A stretch of DNA of 49,885 nucleotides from an uncultured Bacteroidales bacterium (GCA_944326325.1 CALVDQ010000018.1:1-49885); one strand, 5' to 3'; positions 6,850 through 13,558 are shown, numbered from the stretch's first letter. Numbers and translations: made by a program. Notes: generated by a model not told the origin, from the letters alone.

Positions 6850-6871
6850 CGTCAAAGTCAGACTGGATTAC

Positions 6872-7102
6872 CTATGCAGGAACTCCGTTCTCGTAAAGAT
6901 ATTCCGGTGCAATGTCCGCTCCATTTGACCAGAAGATAGTATCTAACAGTCCGAACTGTATGAACTTCTCCTTGTCTTTCAGTTCCTCAAATGCCGGATA
7001 TTTAAGGAGAGGGGACAAATCCACTTTCTTGCGTGTGCCGTCACTGAACTCGCACAGCAATGTGTAGTCCTTTATGTATTCGACATCTTTAACCGTTATC
7101 AT
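6872..7102 (-). CDS. DUF2442 domain protein, partner of DUF4160
   Basis: The 76-residue protein matches the DUF2442 layout: a first strand with VKDVEYIKDYTLLCEF, SDGTRKKVDLSPLL, then a helix and LDTIFWSNGADIAPEYLY near the end. DUF2442 genes often follow DUF4160 genes and the pair is regarded as toxin-antitoxin-like, though the mechanism is not established to my knowledge. Here the start lies 3 bp after the DUF4160 stop, so the two are co-translated. In an island such a pair could stabilise inheritance. Confidence 0.85.
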   Translation of the reverse strand: MITVKDVEYIKDYTLLCEFSDGTRKKVDLSPLLKYPAFEELKDKEKFIQFGLLDTIFWSNGADIAPEYLYENGVPA

Positions 7103-7105
7103 ATC

Positions 7106-7363
7106 CTATCTCTTTATTTTAGTTATCAATTCTCCATTTTGAGCCTTTTCCCAGAGTTCCTCCAACTCTTTCATATGCTCATCCATGAACTCGTTTATAT
7201 CGCTTATATGCTTCGATTTCGCCTTTCCCTCTACAATCCTGTCTTTCAGAGTTATCGTGAAATCACATCCGCCTCCTTTTACATGGATATGCGGTGGATT
7301 GTGGTCAAAGGCGTATATGTAAATCAAAAGCCCTCGTATTACAAATATCGACCCCATAAGCAC
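7106..7363 (-). CDS. DUF4160 domain protein, partner of DUF2442
   Basis: The 85-residue protein has the DUF4160 core: a hydrophobic strand (IFVIRGLLIYIYAFD), then HNPPHIHVKGGGCDFTITL, a motif with two or three histidines that is diagnostic for the family, and a C-terminal acidic helix (DEHMKELEELWEKAQNGE). It is upstream of DUF2442 with a 3-bp gap. The pair is usually treated as a putative toxin-antitoxin module; which member is toxic cannot be told from sequence. A 351-bp gene-free region lies upstream. Confidence 0.85.
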   Translation of the reverse strand: MLMGSIFVIRGLLIYIYAFDHNPPHIHVKGGGCDFTITLKDRIVEGKAKSKHISDINEFMDEHMKELEELWEKAQNGELITKIKR

Positions 7364-7714
7364 TGTGTTTTATGCAAATGTAGCAAATTTTCTCTTAATC
7401 AGTCAGTTCAGAGAATTATATCAGTAAGTTTATTTTGGAATACACATCTATTATATACCTGCTTGCTGTCTGCTGTCTATATAAACAGGTCTATTAAATG
7501 GAAATGCCAATCCGACTTTGAAAATTTCCAGAATCAAATTGGCAAATCCTGTCCTTTATATGGAAGCCTATCACTGTCCTTTATCTATACCTGTTATCTG
7601 TATCCATAAAAAACAGTCTGTATGCTATCATATTGGCTCTATGCAATTTAACATATTGATACTCAATGTGACATTTTTTCAAGGGGTATATAAAAAGTGG
7701 TTTTGAAATTTTTG
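7364..7714. other. Gene-free stretch upstream of DUF4160, with hairpin and repeat E
   Basis: AT-rich. It holds the hairpin TGCCAAT/ATTGGCA (7505-7544) and repeat E (7669-7717). A promoter for the DUF4160/DUF2442 pair is expected here, but no clear TAnnTTTG box with a spaced TTG was found. Plus-strand frames of 62 and 156 residues crossing it have no domain and are rejected. Confidence 0.45.
7505..7544. repeat. Imperfect hairpin TGCCAAT...ATTGGCA
   Basis: The 7-bp outer arms pair perfectly. The inner part (GAAAATTTCCAGAATCAAAT) resembles the inverted core of the hairpin at 5900-5946. Confidence 0.5.
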
Positions 7715-7717
7715 TCA
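7669..7717. repeat. Gene-end palindromic repeat, copy E (reversed)
   Basis: TGACATTTTTTCAAGG to AATTTTTGTCA, 49 bp, with G and C just outside and centre GGGGTATATAAA. The minus-strand TGA at 7717-7715 is the stop codon of the 154-residue protein gene. Confidence 0.85.
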
Positions 7718-8179
7718 CTCGTGTTTATTTTGTTCTTCTATTTTTTGTTGTTTATCCTTTTCAGTTAGTTCATCTATTTTGTCTATCAGAGTATAATAGA
7801 ACTGCTGTATATCATCAACCCTCCAATTTGGGTCTGCTGCAATAAACGCTGTTATTGATTCCCTTGTGTCAATTTTAGTAAAAGTAACTCTCCTTCCGTC
7901 AAACATATAAGTCCCCGTATCTGGGTATATGTGTTTTACTATATAATTACCTCTTTGGTAGGTAGTTACATTACCTCTCTCATCAACAATCTGATATTGC
8001 GGCCAATAGTACTTATTGCCACTCATTGATTCATATGGAATGGTAGCTGTATTCTTATATGAATATACATACATTTCAACATCATCTGGATTGCTTATTT
8101 GACTTTTGACGGCATCCAGTGAATCTGCCATAATGAATTGCCCTTTTCTTGTAATGGCATAATACCTTTCATTGTCCAT
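7715..8179 (-). CDS. Unknown 154-residue soluble protein
   Basis: The N-terminus (RYYAITRKGQFIMADSLDAV) looks like a small beta-rich domain. The middle is rich in aromatic residues (NKYYWPQYQIVDE, YQRGNYIVKHIYPD) and the C-terminus is a charged helix (DKIDELTEKDKQQKIEEQNK). No signal peptide, membrane segment or known motif is seen. The gene is enclosed between repeat F upstream and repeat E, whose TGA provides the stop. It follows the helicase-like gene after a 97-bp gap. Confidence 0.7.
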   Translation of the reverse strand: MDNERYYAITRKGQFIMADSLDAVKSQISNPDDVEMYVYSYKNTATIPYESMSGNKYYWPQYQIVDERGNVTTYQRGNYIVKHIYPDTGTYMFDGRRVTFTKIDTRESITAFIAADPNWRVDDIQQFYYTLIDKIDELTEKDKQQKIEEQNKHE

Positions 8180-8216
8180 AATTACTTAATTTTAATGTTC
8201 ATGTTTATAACTAAAA

Positions 8217-8267
8217 TGACAAAATTTTTAAACCAGATTACAGAAACTGATTTCCAAAAATGTGTCA
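8217..8267. repeat. Gene-end palindromic repeat, copy F (divergent centre)
   Basis: TGACAAAATTTTTAAACC to AAAAATGTGTCA, 51 bp, with A and T just outside. The TATATACCC centre is missing. It begins 9 bp past the TAA stop of the helicase-like gene. Confidence 0.7.
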
Positions 8268-8276
8268 TACATCATC

Positions 8277-10637
8277 TTATTGCTCCAGTTTTTTACCCAA
8301 CAGCCACCCTCTTGCCTTGCCGTTGCGTTTTTCCGTGGCTTCGAAATACTGGCATATGTCCTGTCCTTGCGGATGCCTGTGAAGTTCAAGACCTGCATTA
8401 TCGTAGATTTCTTTCAATTTTGACTTTATCTCGGAAGTCGTATACATAGTTTTCTCTGTAAAGGCATTATATACCGCTTTCTTGATTTCTTCCTTTGTGG
8501 TGTCTCTCCTGTACTTGAAATTGTTTACTGCTGTGGTTATATCGGAATCCACATAATTGAGTTCCTTCACCTTGGCATATCCGATTGTCGCAAAGGCTTC
8601 CATATAAAGAGGAAAGTCATGTTTAAGTTCATCGATATACTGGTTGAAATAAAGCCAATCCGTATATTCATCCGTATCAGTCATTCGCTTGTAACAGTCG
8701 AACAGATTTGCTATCCTTTCTGCCTTTGATATACTGGTGTCATTTAATATCTTCCTTTCTTCATCTGATATGATTGCATATTCTGATTCGGATGCCACTA
8801 TAAATGCACCTGTCCTCTGGTATGCCTTGTATAGCGGTGCCGGATATTGGTATATCATCTTCAGGCGTTCATCCAGATATGCGTTGTTGTACCGGAAGTA
8901 GTTTATATCCCCATTGTCATTCACGAATCCCTGTTCATAATAATTAATCCTTGTCCTTGCCTGTTCAAGTGCCAGTTTTTCGCCTGTTGTTTCTGCATCC
9001 TTGCATAACTGGAGAAGTTTGAGATAACCTTGATGTTCCCCTTGCAGCCTTTCTTCGAGTATCTCTTTGCCTACATAGTCCAGATTGTTGCTTGTGTCTG
9101 TTATATGGATATACCTGCTGATACCGTTTCTGAATCTTCCCTTTATCTGTATGGCTTCTGTTTCGGGGTCAATAAGGGAGTATGGTGTCTTACCTTTGAC
9201 GGTCTTGTGTACCTGTGAAATCATTATGACCACCGGTTTTTCGTCAAGGACTATATCTACTGCCGAATAGAATCTGCTTGTAAAGAAATTGTATCTGTTC
9301 AGTTTGTCCGTAATGGAATCATAGACATTATATCCGCTCTTTTTCAATTCCTTATAGGATTCCGTGCTGCAATATATGTTGGTCTTGTCAAGTATGCCGA
9401 GGTATTCTATGAAGTCCTTTATGCCCTTGACAGAATTGAAGAAGATACATTTCATAGGCTCTTCTCCTATTCTTTCAAGTGTCTTACGGAGCATAGCATT
9501 GACATTGTTAGTCGGTTTCAGTTCTATTATCTGCTTGTGGTCATACTCCGGTCTTATCTTGATTATCTTGAATCCCTGTGAAGTGAATCTCGGGTCGTTT
9601 ACGACTATCGGAGTTGCTGATACCATTGCCTTGTCGGTGTACTGGAAGAAATCGTCTATCGGCAGTGCCATATTGGGTCGGTAATCTATATCCGATACCA
9701 GTTTCTCGCACTCGTCAAACAAAAGGAAATATCTGCTCTTGAAGTCCATGCAGACAGATTTAAGTGCTGCCGCCACTTTTTTGTAGCTGTCCGGAGTGGT
9801 CATTATCTTTATTCTCCCTTGCGTATTATTGACTTTTTCGGCAATGTCTTTCTGTTTTATCTTGTCCCCGAACACTCCGATTATTTGGCCATGTTGCTGC
9901 ATCTTGCCTATTATTACCGGAACATTCGGCTCAATTATAATGGAATCACGGTCAGTATTGATTTCCAGATAAGTAGCACCTATACCGCATACCGTCTTGT
10001 CTATGATAGTGTTTGTTGGAATGCCCTCCGGAAATATGTCACTCAAGCGCTGTCCCTCCTTAACTGATACCTGCTCCGTTACAAGTTCCGTGTTGTTCAG
10101 TTCCGGTATGTCATTTGGCTCGCAGATAAATTTGAACGGCTCTGTCTGTTCAAGTTTTTGTTCCAGCGCTTCCATTGAGTATGGCAGAAACCCATAGTCT
10201 ATGCTTCCATACGGATAGTTTGCCTTGAAATGGATTCCGGGGACCCCCTCCTGTTCTTCCTCATCACAGGTAAAATCATTCCTTTCAATTTCTCTCTTTA
10301 TATGCCTGTATATGTAATCATCGCCAATATATCTGTTTGCTGGTACTTCTCCGTTTAACGGATATTTTGGGAAATCGGTATTGATTCCTGTATACAGATA
10401 ACGAAGTATGAAATGTTCAATCTCTGGAAACATAGGAATAAAATGCCTGCTGTTATCTACCTTTATTCTTATGGCCGGAATAGTATCCCTGTTTTCCATT
10501 GTGCAGTTAATCGGTGCTCCGTCCAGTGTCATCTGTTTAAGGAAGCTGTAATGCTTCTCATTGTCTGACAGTCGAAGTTCATTCCTGTCCGTGACGACTT
10601 TTGCATTTGGCAAATATGGTAAATCTTCAAGTTTCAT
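8277..10637 (-). CDS. Large helicase-like ATPase of the element
   Basis: The 786-residue protein carries a P-loop-like motif of unusual form, DKTVCGIGATYLE (residues 213-225), followed by a strand with IIIEPNVPVIIG, a DEAH-like DECE box at 308-311 and a motif III-like SATP at 340-343. The order is that of superfamily 2 helicases, but the classical GKT is replaced by GAT. I recall similar proteins from Bacteroidota plasmids and phages, so replication or processing of the element DNA is likely. Residues 72-148 resemble the whole C-terminal half of the neighbouring 161-residue protein (EIEHFIL, IYRH, PYGSIDY), suggesting a shared accessory or DNA-binding domain. ATP use cannot be proven because of the altered P-loop. 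Confidence 0.75.
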   Translation of the reverse strand: MKLEDLPYLPNAKVVTDRNELRLSDNEKHYSFLKQMTLDGAPINCTMENRDTIPAIRIKVDNSRHFIPMFPEIEHFILRYLYTGINTDFPKYPLNGEVPANRYIGDDYIYRHIKREIERNDFTCDEEEQEGVPGIHFKANYPYGSIDYGFLPYSMEALEQKLEQTEPFKFICEPNDIPELNNTELVTEQVSVKEGQRLSDIFPEGIPTNTIIDKTVCGIGATYLEINTDRDSIIIEPNVPVIIGKMQQHGQIIGVFGDKIKQKDIAEKVNNTQGRIKIMTTPDSYKKVAAALKSVCMDFKSRYFLLFDECEKLVSDIDYRPNMALPIDDFFQYTDKAMVSATPIVVNDPRFTSQGFKIIKIRPEYDHKQIIELKPTNNVNAMLRKTLERIGEEPMKCIFFNSVKGIKDFIEYLGILDKTNIYCSTESYKELKKSGYNVYDSITDKLNRYNFFTSRFYSAVDIVLDEKPVVIMISQVHKTVKGKTPYSLIDPETEAIQIKGRFRNGISRYIHITDTSNNLDYVGKEILEERLQGEHQGYLKLLQLCKDAETTGEKLALEQARTRINYYEQGFVNDNGDINYFRYNNAYLDERLKMIYQYPAPLYKAYQRTGAFIVASESEYAIISDEERKILNDTSISKAERIANLFDCYKRMTDTDEYTDWLYFNQYIDELKHDFPLYMEAFATIGYAKVKELNYVDSDITTAVNNFKYRRDTTKEEIKKAVYNAFTEKTMYTTSEIKSKLKEIYDNAGLELHRHPQGQDICQYFEATEKRNGKARGWLLGKKLEQ

Positions 10638-10673
10638 TTCTTTGTTGTTGTCTATTGTCTTGTAAAGATAGCA

Positions 10674-10708
10674 AAAAGGAATCTCCGTTTTATCTGGAAA
10701 TCCCTTTT
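10674..10708. repeat. Imperfect hairpin next to repeat G
   Basis: The arms AAAAGGAAT and ATCCCTTTT enclose CTCCGTTTTATCTGGAA. The core matches that at 5900-5946 while the outer arms differ but still pair. Confidence 0.55.
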
Positions 10709-10716
10709 CTGCCGTG

Positions 10717-10766
10717 TGACAAGTTTTTCAAGGTGGTTATATGAAACGGTTTTCAAAATTTTGTCA
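10717..10766. repeat. Gene-end palindromic repeat, copy G (reversed)
   Basis: TGACAAGTTTTTCAAGG to AAAATTTTGTCA, 50 bp, with G and C just outside and centre GGTGGTTATAT. It lies 14 bp past the TAA stop of the 161-residue gene. Confidence 0.85.
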
Positions 10767-10780
10767 CTTCCGTTACATGC

Positions 10781-11266
10781 TTATCGAGGCTCTGTCGAGA
10801 ACACATCCTTGATTTCCTGCGAGTAGACTATGCTTCCGTGGGGGAATGTCAGTTTGCGGTTCTGGAATGTCCTGCCGTTGGAGGTTCTGATGAAGTCCCT
10901 TACAGTCTGACAATATTCCAAATGGCGGTAAAGGTGGGATTGAAGCCAGTCTATGCCCTGTGTCATTCTCTGGTCTGGAGTGAAGTTGCCGACATCTACA
11001 AGACCGTCTCTGCCTTTTAACAGGAAACAGAGGATAAAGGCTTCTATCTCCTTGTTCAGGCATAGTTTGAAGTCCAGTTCAGTACATCCACCGTATCGAA
11101 GTCCTGTCCAGTAGTAGGCTTGTCCGCTCTGGTCTATTCTCGGAGTAAGGATAAGGGAGGTGTCGGGATAATTGGTTGCTGCTATCCGGATAATGTTGAG
11201 AAGTTTCTCTGTACTCATGCTTTTCAGTTCGAGCCTTTGATAAGGGATAAATGTTTGATTGATCAT
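10781..11266 (-). CDS. 161-residue protein sharing a domain with the helicase-like protein
   Basis: Positions 73-79 (EIEAFIL), 112-115 (LYRH) and 142-148 (PHGSIVY) correspond closely in sequence and spacing to 72-78, 109-112 and 142-148 of the 786-residue helicase-like protein encoded next. This indicates a stand-alone copy of that N-terminal domain. No known family name comes to mind. It sits between the integrase gene and the helicase-like gene, the usual place of an excision, replication-initiator or regulatory protein in integrative elements, so a DNA-binding role is plausible but unproven. A 121-bp leader with a small GC-rich hairpin lies upstream. Confidence 0.72.
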   Translation of the reverse strand: MINQTFIPYQRLELKSMSTEKLLNIIRIAATNYPDTSLILTPRIDQSGQAYYWTGLRYGGCTELDFKLCLNKEIEAFILCFLLKGRDGLVDVGNFTPDQRMTQGIDWLQSHLYRHLEYCQTVRDFIRTSNGRTFQNRKLTFPHGSIVYSQEIKDVFSTEPR

Positions 11267-11387
11267 GATTTTGATTTTTAATTGGTTGTCAAGTGGATAT
11301 AACAGAAAAGGACAGGATATTTCACCTGCCCTTTGTCGTTGAGTTGTGTTGAAATTTTGTTGGAGATTGGGTGGATATACAGTAGTC

Positions 11388-12620
11388 TTACAGCAGATTT
11401 TTCATTGCTTCGTCTATCTGTGAGTTCTCGAAACTGTCAAGATAGATTTGTGTGACTTTCTCTGAACTGTGACCGAGCGATTCGGATATGATTGCTGTGC
11501 TTACTCCAGACCTTTTCAGTACCGTTGCGTATGAATGTCTGGCAACATAGGTTGTGAGGTCTATTGGGATTCCGAGTTTTTCTCCGATTTTGTGGAGAGC
11601 CTTGTTTGTGGCTTTATTTGCTTTCCTCACTTTGTCCCTTATCTGTACGGCAGTCTTGTGGACTTTCCTGTCAAGAATCGGGAACACATAATCATTCGGT
11701 GTCGCATCTGGCTTACGGTATTTCCCGATAATATCAAGTGCCAGCGGCTGTAACTGGAACGATATGAGTTTTCCCGTTTTCTGCCTGTAATAGGATAACC
11801 GTCCCTCGAATATATCACAGTATCTAATCCTTGCCATATCGGTTAGGTTGATTCCGCATGACAGATAACTGAACAGGAACAAATCCCTACCCAACGAGAG
11901 GTATGGGCTATGATAGGTCGTGACGGTACGCAAGTCAAGTTCGATTATTCGCTTTATGTCCTCTTTGGATATTGCCCTTTTCATCGTCTGTTCGTGAAAC
12001 TTGCTCACCTTGAAATCATCGAAAGGGTAGTATTCCCGTTTGACGAGTTTCTCGGAGATAGCCTTGTTATATAGCACACGCAATGAGCGGAATCGTATGC
12101 CGATAGTGTTCTCTTTCTTTCCAGAACGGATAAGGAACATTTCATACCCTTTCAGCCATTGCTGGTCTATGTGAGTGAACTGGAAGTCAAGATTGTCACA
12201 ATAGAGAATCAGTGAAGATTTTAGTCCCTTGAAACTTTCCGCATATCCGAGCCTGTTTTCGTCCTTTAACTGCTGGATTAGATAGTCGAGATATTCTCCG
12301 AAGTTCATCTGCCTTACAGGATTCTCCACACGCTGCACGAGTGTTTCGAGGGTGTAGTCCTTCCCCTCTACCTTGAACTGTGTAATCTGTTCTCGGTACT
12401 GTTTGGACTTGCGCTCGATTACGGAGAGAATGGCTTCACGGTCGGGACAGTTTCGTTTCGGTGAGTTCTTCTTGAAGTCCCAGAATCGTTCTTCGACAGA
12501 CAAGCCTAACGAAACATATTTGCGTTTGCCAGACTTTGTTAAACGGAGCATCAAAGGATAAGTGTTGTCCTTTTTCGGACGGTAATTTAAGCAAATCGCT
12601 TCAACAGAAGTAGTTAACAT
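11388..12620 (-). CDS. Tyrosine recombinase (CTnDOT-type integrase) of the element
   Basis: The 410-residue integrase has an N-terminal arm-binding region (about 1-90), a SAM-like core-binding domain (about 100-200) and a catalytic domain. Visible catalytic residues are R361 in VARHSYAT, H384 in LGHSS and nucleophile Y393 in TQIYLDSF; a lysine lies in YRQKTGK. The usual first arginine is not evident in SCGINLTDMARIRY, and the first His of the HxxR box is a Tyr, as in many Bacteroidota integrases. It would catalyse recombination between the 54-bp att sites. Its start lies 7 bp from the right arm-type sites, so binding there could also repress its own promoter. Confidence 0.95.
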   Translation of the reverse strand: MLTTSVEAICLNYRPKKDNTYPLMLRLTKSGKRKYVSLGLSVEERFWDFKKNSPKRNCPDREAILSVIERKSKQYREQITQFKVEGKDYTLETLVQRVENPVRQMNFGEYLDYLIQQLKDENRLGYAESFKGLKSSLILYCDNLDFQFTHIDQQWLKGYEMFLIRSGKKENTIGIRFRSLRVLYNKAISEKLVKREYYPFDDFKVSKFHEQTMKRAISKEDIKRIIELDLRTVTTYHSPYLSLGRDLFLFSYLSCGINLTDMARIRYCDIFEGRLSYYRQKTGKLISFQLQPLALDIIGKYRKPDATPNDYVFPILDRKVHKTAVQIRDKVRKANKATNKALHKIGEKLGIPIDLTTYVARHSYATVLKRSGVSTAIISESLGHSSEKVTQIYLDSFENSQIDEAMKNLL

Positions 12621-12626
12621 GATAAT

Positions 12627-12648
12627 TTTGCTAACATATCTGCTAACA
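12627..12648. promoter_or_regulatory. Right pair of integrase arm-type binding sites
   Basis: TTTGCTAACA at 12627 and TCTGCTAACA at 12639 have the same 12-bp spacing and orientation as the left pair at 1010-1031. They lie immediately upstream of the integrase start codon. Confidence 0.65.
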
Positions 12649-12710
12649 TAAATCCGTCAGACCACCCTCCAAAGCCATACCTCCACCGCATTTTCAGAGA
12701 CAACCAGACA

Positions 12711-12744
12711 CGAAAAAAGCACCTGCAATTTATTGCAAGTGCTT
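12711..12744 (-). terminator. Terminator of the tRNA-Gln/tRNA-Met operon (element-borne)
   Basis: Hairpin AAGCACCTGCAA/TTGCAAGTGCTT (12717-12744) followed on the minus strand by a T run, 19 bp past the tRNA 3' end. Because it lies inside the element, the island supplies a new terminator to the host tRNA operon. Confidence 0.65.
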
Positions 12745-12762
12745 CATTTTCAGTAAGATTAT

Positions 12763-12816
12763 TTGTAGCGGGTCGCAGGATTGAACTGCGGACCTCATGA
12801 TTATGAATCATGCGCT
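12763..12816. repeat. Right attachment site (attR), 54-bp direct repeat within tRNA-Met
   Basis: Identical to 883-936. It covers the tRNA from the D-stem end through the anticodon arm and T arm to the 3' end plus 3 bp. Confidence 0.88.
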
Positions 12817-12839
12817 CTAACCAGCTGAGCTAACCCGCC
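12766..12839 (-). tRNA. tRNA with CAT anticodon (elongator Met, or Ile-CAT)
   Basis: A complete 74-nt cloverleaf. Acceptor arms GGCGGGT and ACCCGCT pair with a terminal G-U, D stem GCTC/GAGC, anticodon stem CATGA/TCATG with loop TTCATAA, and T stem CGCAG/CTGCG. The anticodon CAT fits elongator Met or lysidine-modified Ile; these cannot be separated with certainty by eye. The 3' CCA is not encoded. Its 3' 51 nt are part of the integration target, so the island restores the gene. Confidence 0.93.
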
Positions 12840-12863
12840 GTAGCTTTGACAGCTTGAATGTTG

Positions 12864-12934
12864 TTGAGATAGAAGGACTCGAACCCTCACTGACAGAGCC
12901 AGAATCTGTAGTGCTACCATTACACCATATCTCA
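12864..12934 (-). tRNA. tRNA-Gln(CTG)
   Basis: A 71-nt cloverleaf with perfectly paired acceptor TGAGATA/TATCTCA, anticodon stem ACAGA/TCTGT and loop TTCTGGC (anticodon CTG). CCA is not encoded. It lies 24 bp upstream of tRNA-Met on the same strand. Confidence 0.93.
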
Positions 12935-12961
12935 ATGTCTCTCTCTTTATTTTTGGGACTG

Positions 12962-12991
12962 CAAAGGTACAAACGTTTTTTGAAAATGCAA
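12962..12991 (-). promoter_or_regulatory. Promoter of the tRNA-Gln/tRNA-Met operon
   Basis: TACCTTTG (minus strand, 12969-12962) fits the Bacteroidota -7 box TAnnTTTG, and TTG at 12991-12989 sits 19 bp upstream as the -33 box. Confidence 0.6.
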
Positions 12992-13044
12992 TAATTAAAG
13001 CGACTTATTTTCAAAAAAACTGAAATATGTGAAGATCCGGCAGG

Positions 13045-13536
13045 TTACTCCTCGTCTGGGAGAGACAGCAGCAGTGCAGAAGCGTAGACTTCGCATCCTT
13101 CTTCCCGCCCTACGAAACCAAGCCGTTCCGTCGTGGTCGCCTTTACGGATACTGATCCGGCCGGGACATTCATCAGTCCGGCGAGAGTTTCCCTCATGAG
13201 CGGGATGTACGGTGCAAGCTTCGGTCTTTGCAAAGCGATGGTGATATCCACGTTCCCTACTCTGTAACCGGCGGATGAGACCAGGCCCATTGTCCTGGAA
13301 AGCAAAACTTTGCTGTCGATTCCCCTGAATTCGTCCGAGGTGTCCGGAAAATGTTTCCCGATATCTCCCAGGGCGAGGGCTCCGAGCAGGGCGTCGCACA
13401 GGGCATGAATCGCTACATCTCCGTCAGAATGAGCAATGCACCCTTTCCTGCTTTCTATCCTGATCCCTCCGAGCCAAAGCGGCAGGCCGTCGGCCAATGC
13501 GTGTACGTCGTATCCGTTTCCGATCCGTATATCCAT
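13045..13536 (-). CDS. ispF: 2-C-methyl-D-erythritol 2,4-cyclodiphosphate synthase
   Basis: IspF cyclises CDP-methylerythritol 2-phosphate in the MEP isoprenoid pathway. Recognisable motifs, numbered from the chosen start, are the metal site in GNGYDVHAL at the N-terminus, HSDGDVAIHALCDALLGAL, the IGKHFPDTSDEF loop and a C-terminal KATTTERLGFVGREEG. The reading frame extends ten residues further to 13566, but a -7 promoter box at 13571-13564 would overlap that start, and MDIRIGNGYDVH is the usual family beginning. At 163 residues it has normal length. It lies downstream of a structured repeat and convergent to no gene. Confidence 0.95.
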   Translation of the reverse strand: MDIRIGNGYDVHALADGLPLWLGGIRIESRKGCIAHSDGDVAIHALCDALLGALALGDIGKHFPDTSDEFRGIDSKVLLSRTMGLVSSAGYRVGNVDITIALQRPKLAPYIPLMRETLAGLMNVPAGSVSVKATTTERLGFVGREEGCEVYASALLLSLPDEE

Positions 13537-13558
13537 ATCCCGTATTGATATCCATATT

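Larger units (their letters stand above)
6293..6871. other. Long structured intergenic region, candidate ncRNA or replication/transfer origin
   Basis: No gene is seen. It contains hairpins GCCGT/ACGGC (about 6311-6331) and GACCGA/TCGGTC (about 6349-6372), a TTCCCC/GGGGGA pair (about 6490-6520), a 15-bp exact direct repeat GGTATAGTTAAAGGT (6576-6590 and 6633-6647), alternating CCGATTG and CAATCGG motifs (6607-6696), repeat D and the hairpin 6808-6849. The structure density is higher than in other gaps of the element. Confidence 0.5.
883..12816. mobile_element. Integrative element of about 11.9 kb in the 3' part of tRNA-Met(CAT)
   Basis: A 54-bp perfect direct repeat (883-936 and 12763-12816) covers the 3' 51 nt of the tRNA plus 3 bp. 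The integrase gene sits at the end that keeps the intact tRNA, and paired arm-type sites lie inside both ends. The interior is clearly more AT-rich than the core genome, and every gene is on the minus strand. No relaxase, coupling protein, conjugation or virion gene is visible. The element could be a mobilisable island, a phage satellite or an immobile relic; a helicase-like gene is the only candidate for replication. Confidence 0.85.

Noticed and set aside
1855..10767. CRISPR-like array from the recurrent TGACA...TGTCA repeats
   Set aside because: Spacing is irregular and gene-sized, repeats are divergent, and no cas gene is present.
11267..11387. Extra copy of the gene-end palindrome between integrase and the 161-residue gene
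   Set aside because: A TTGTCA word is present but no partner TGACA at the right distance; only a short GGACAGG/CCTGCCC hairpin is seen.
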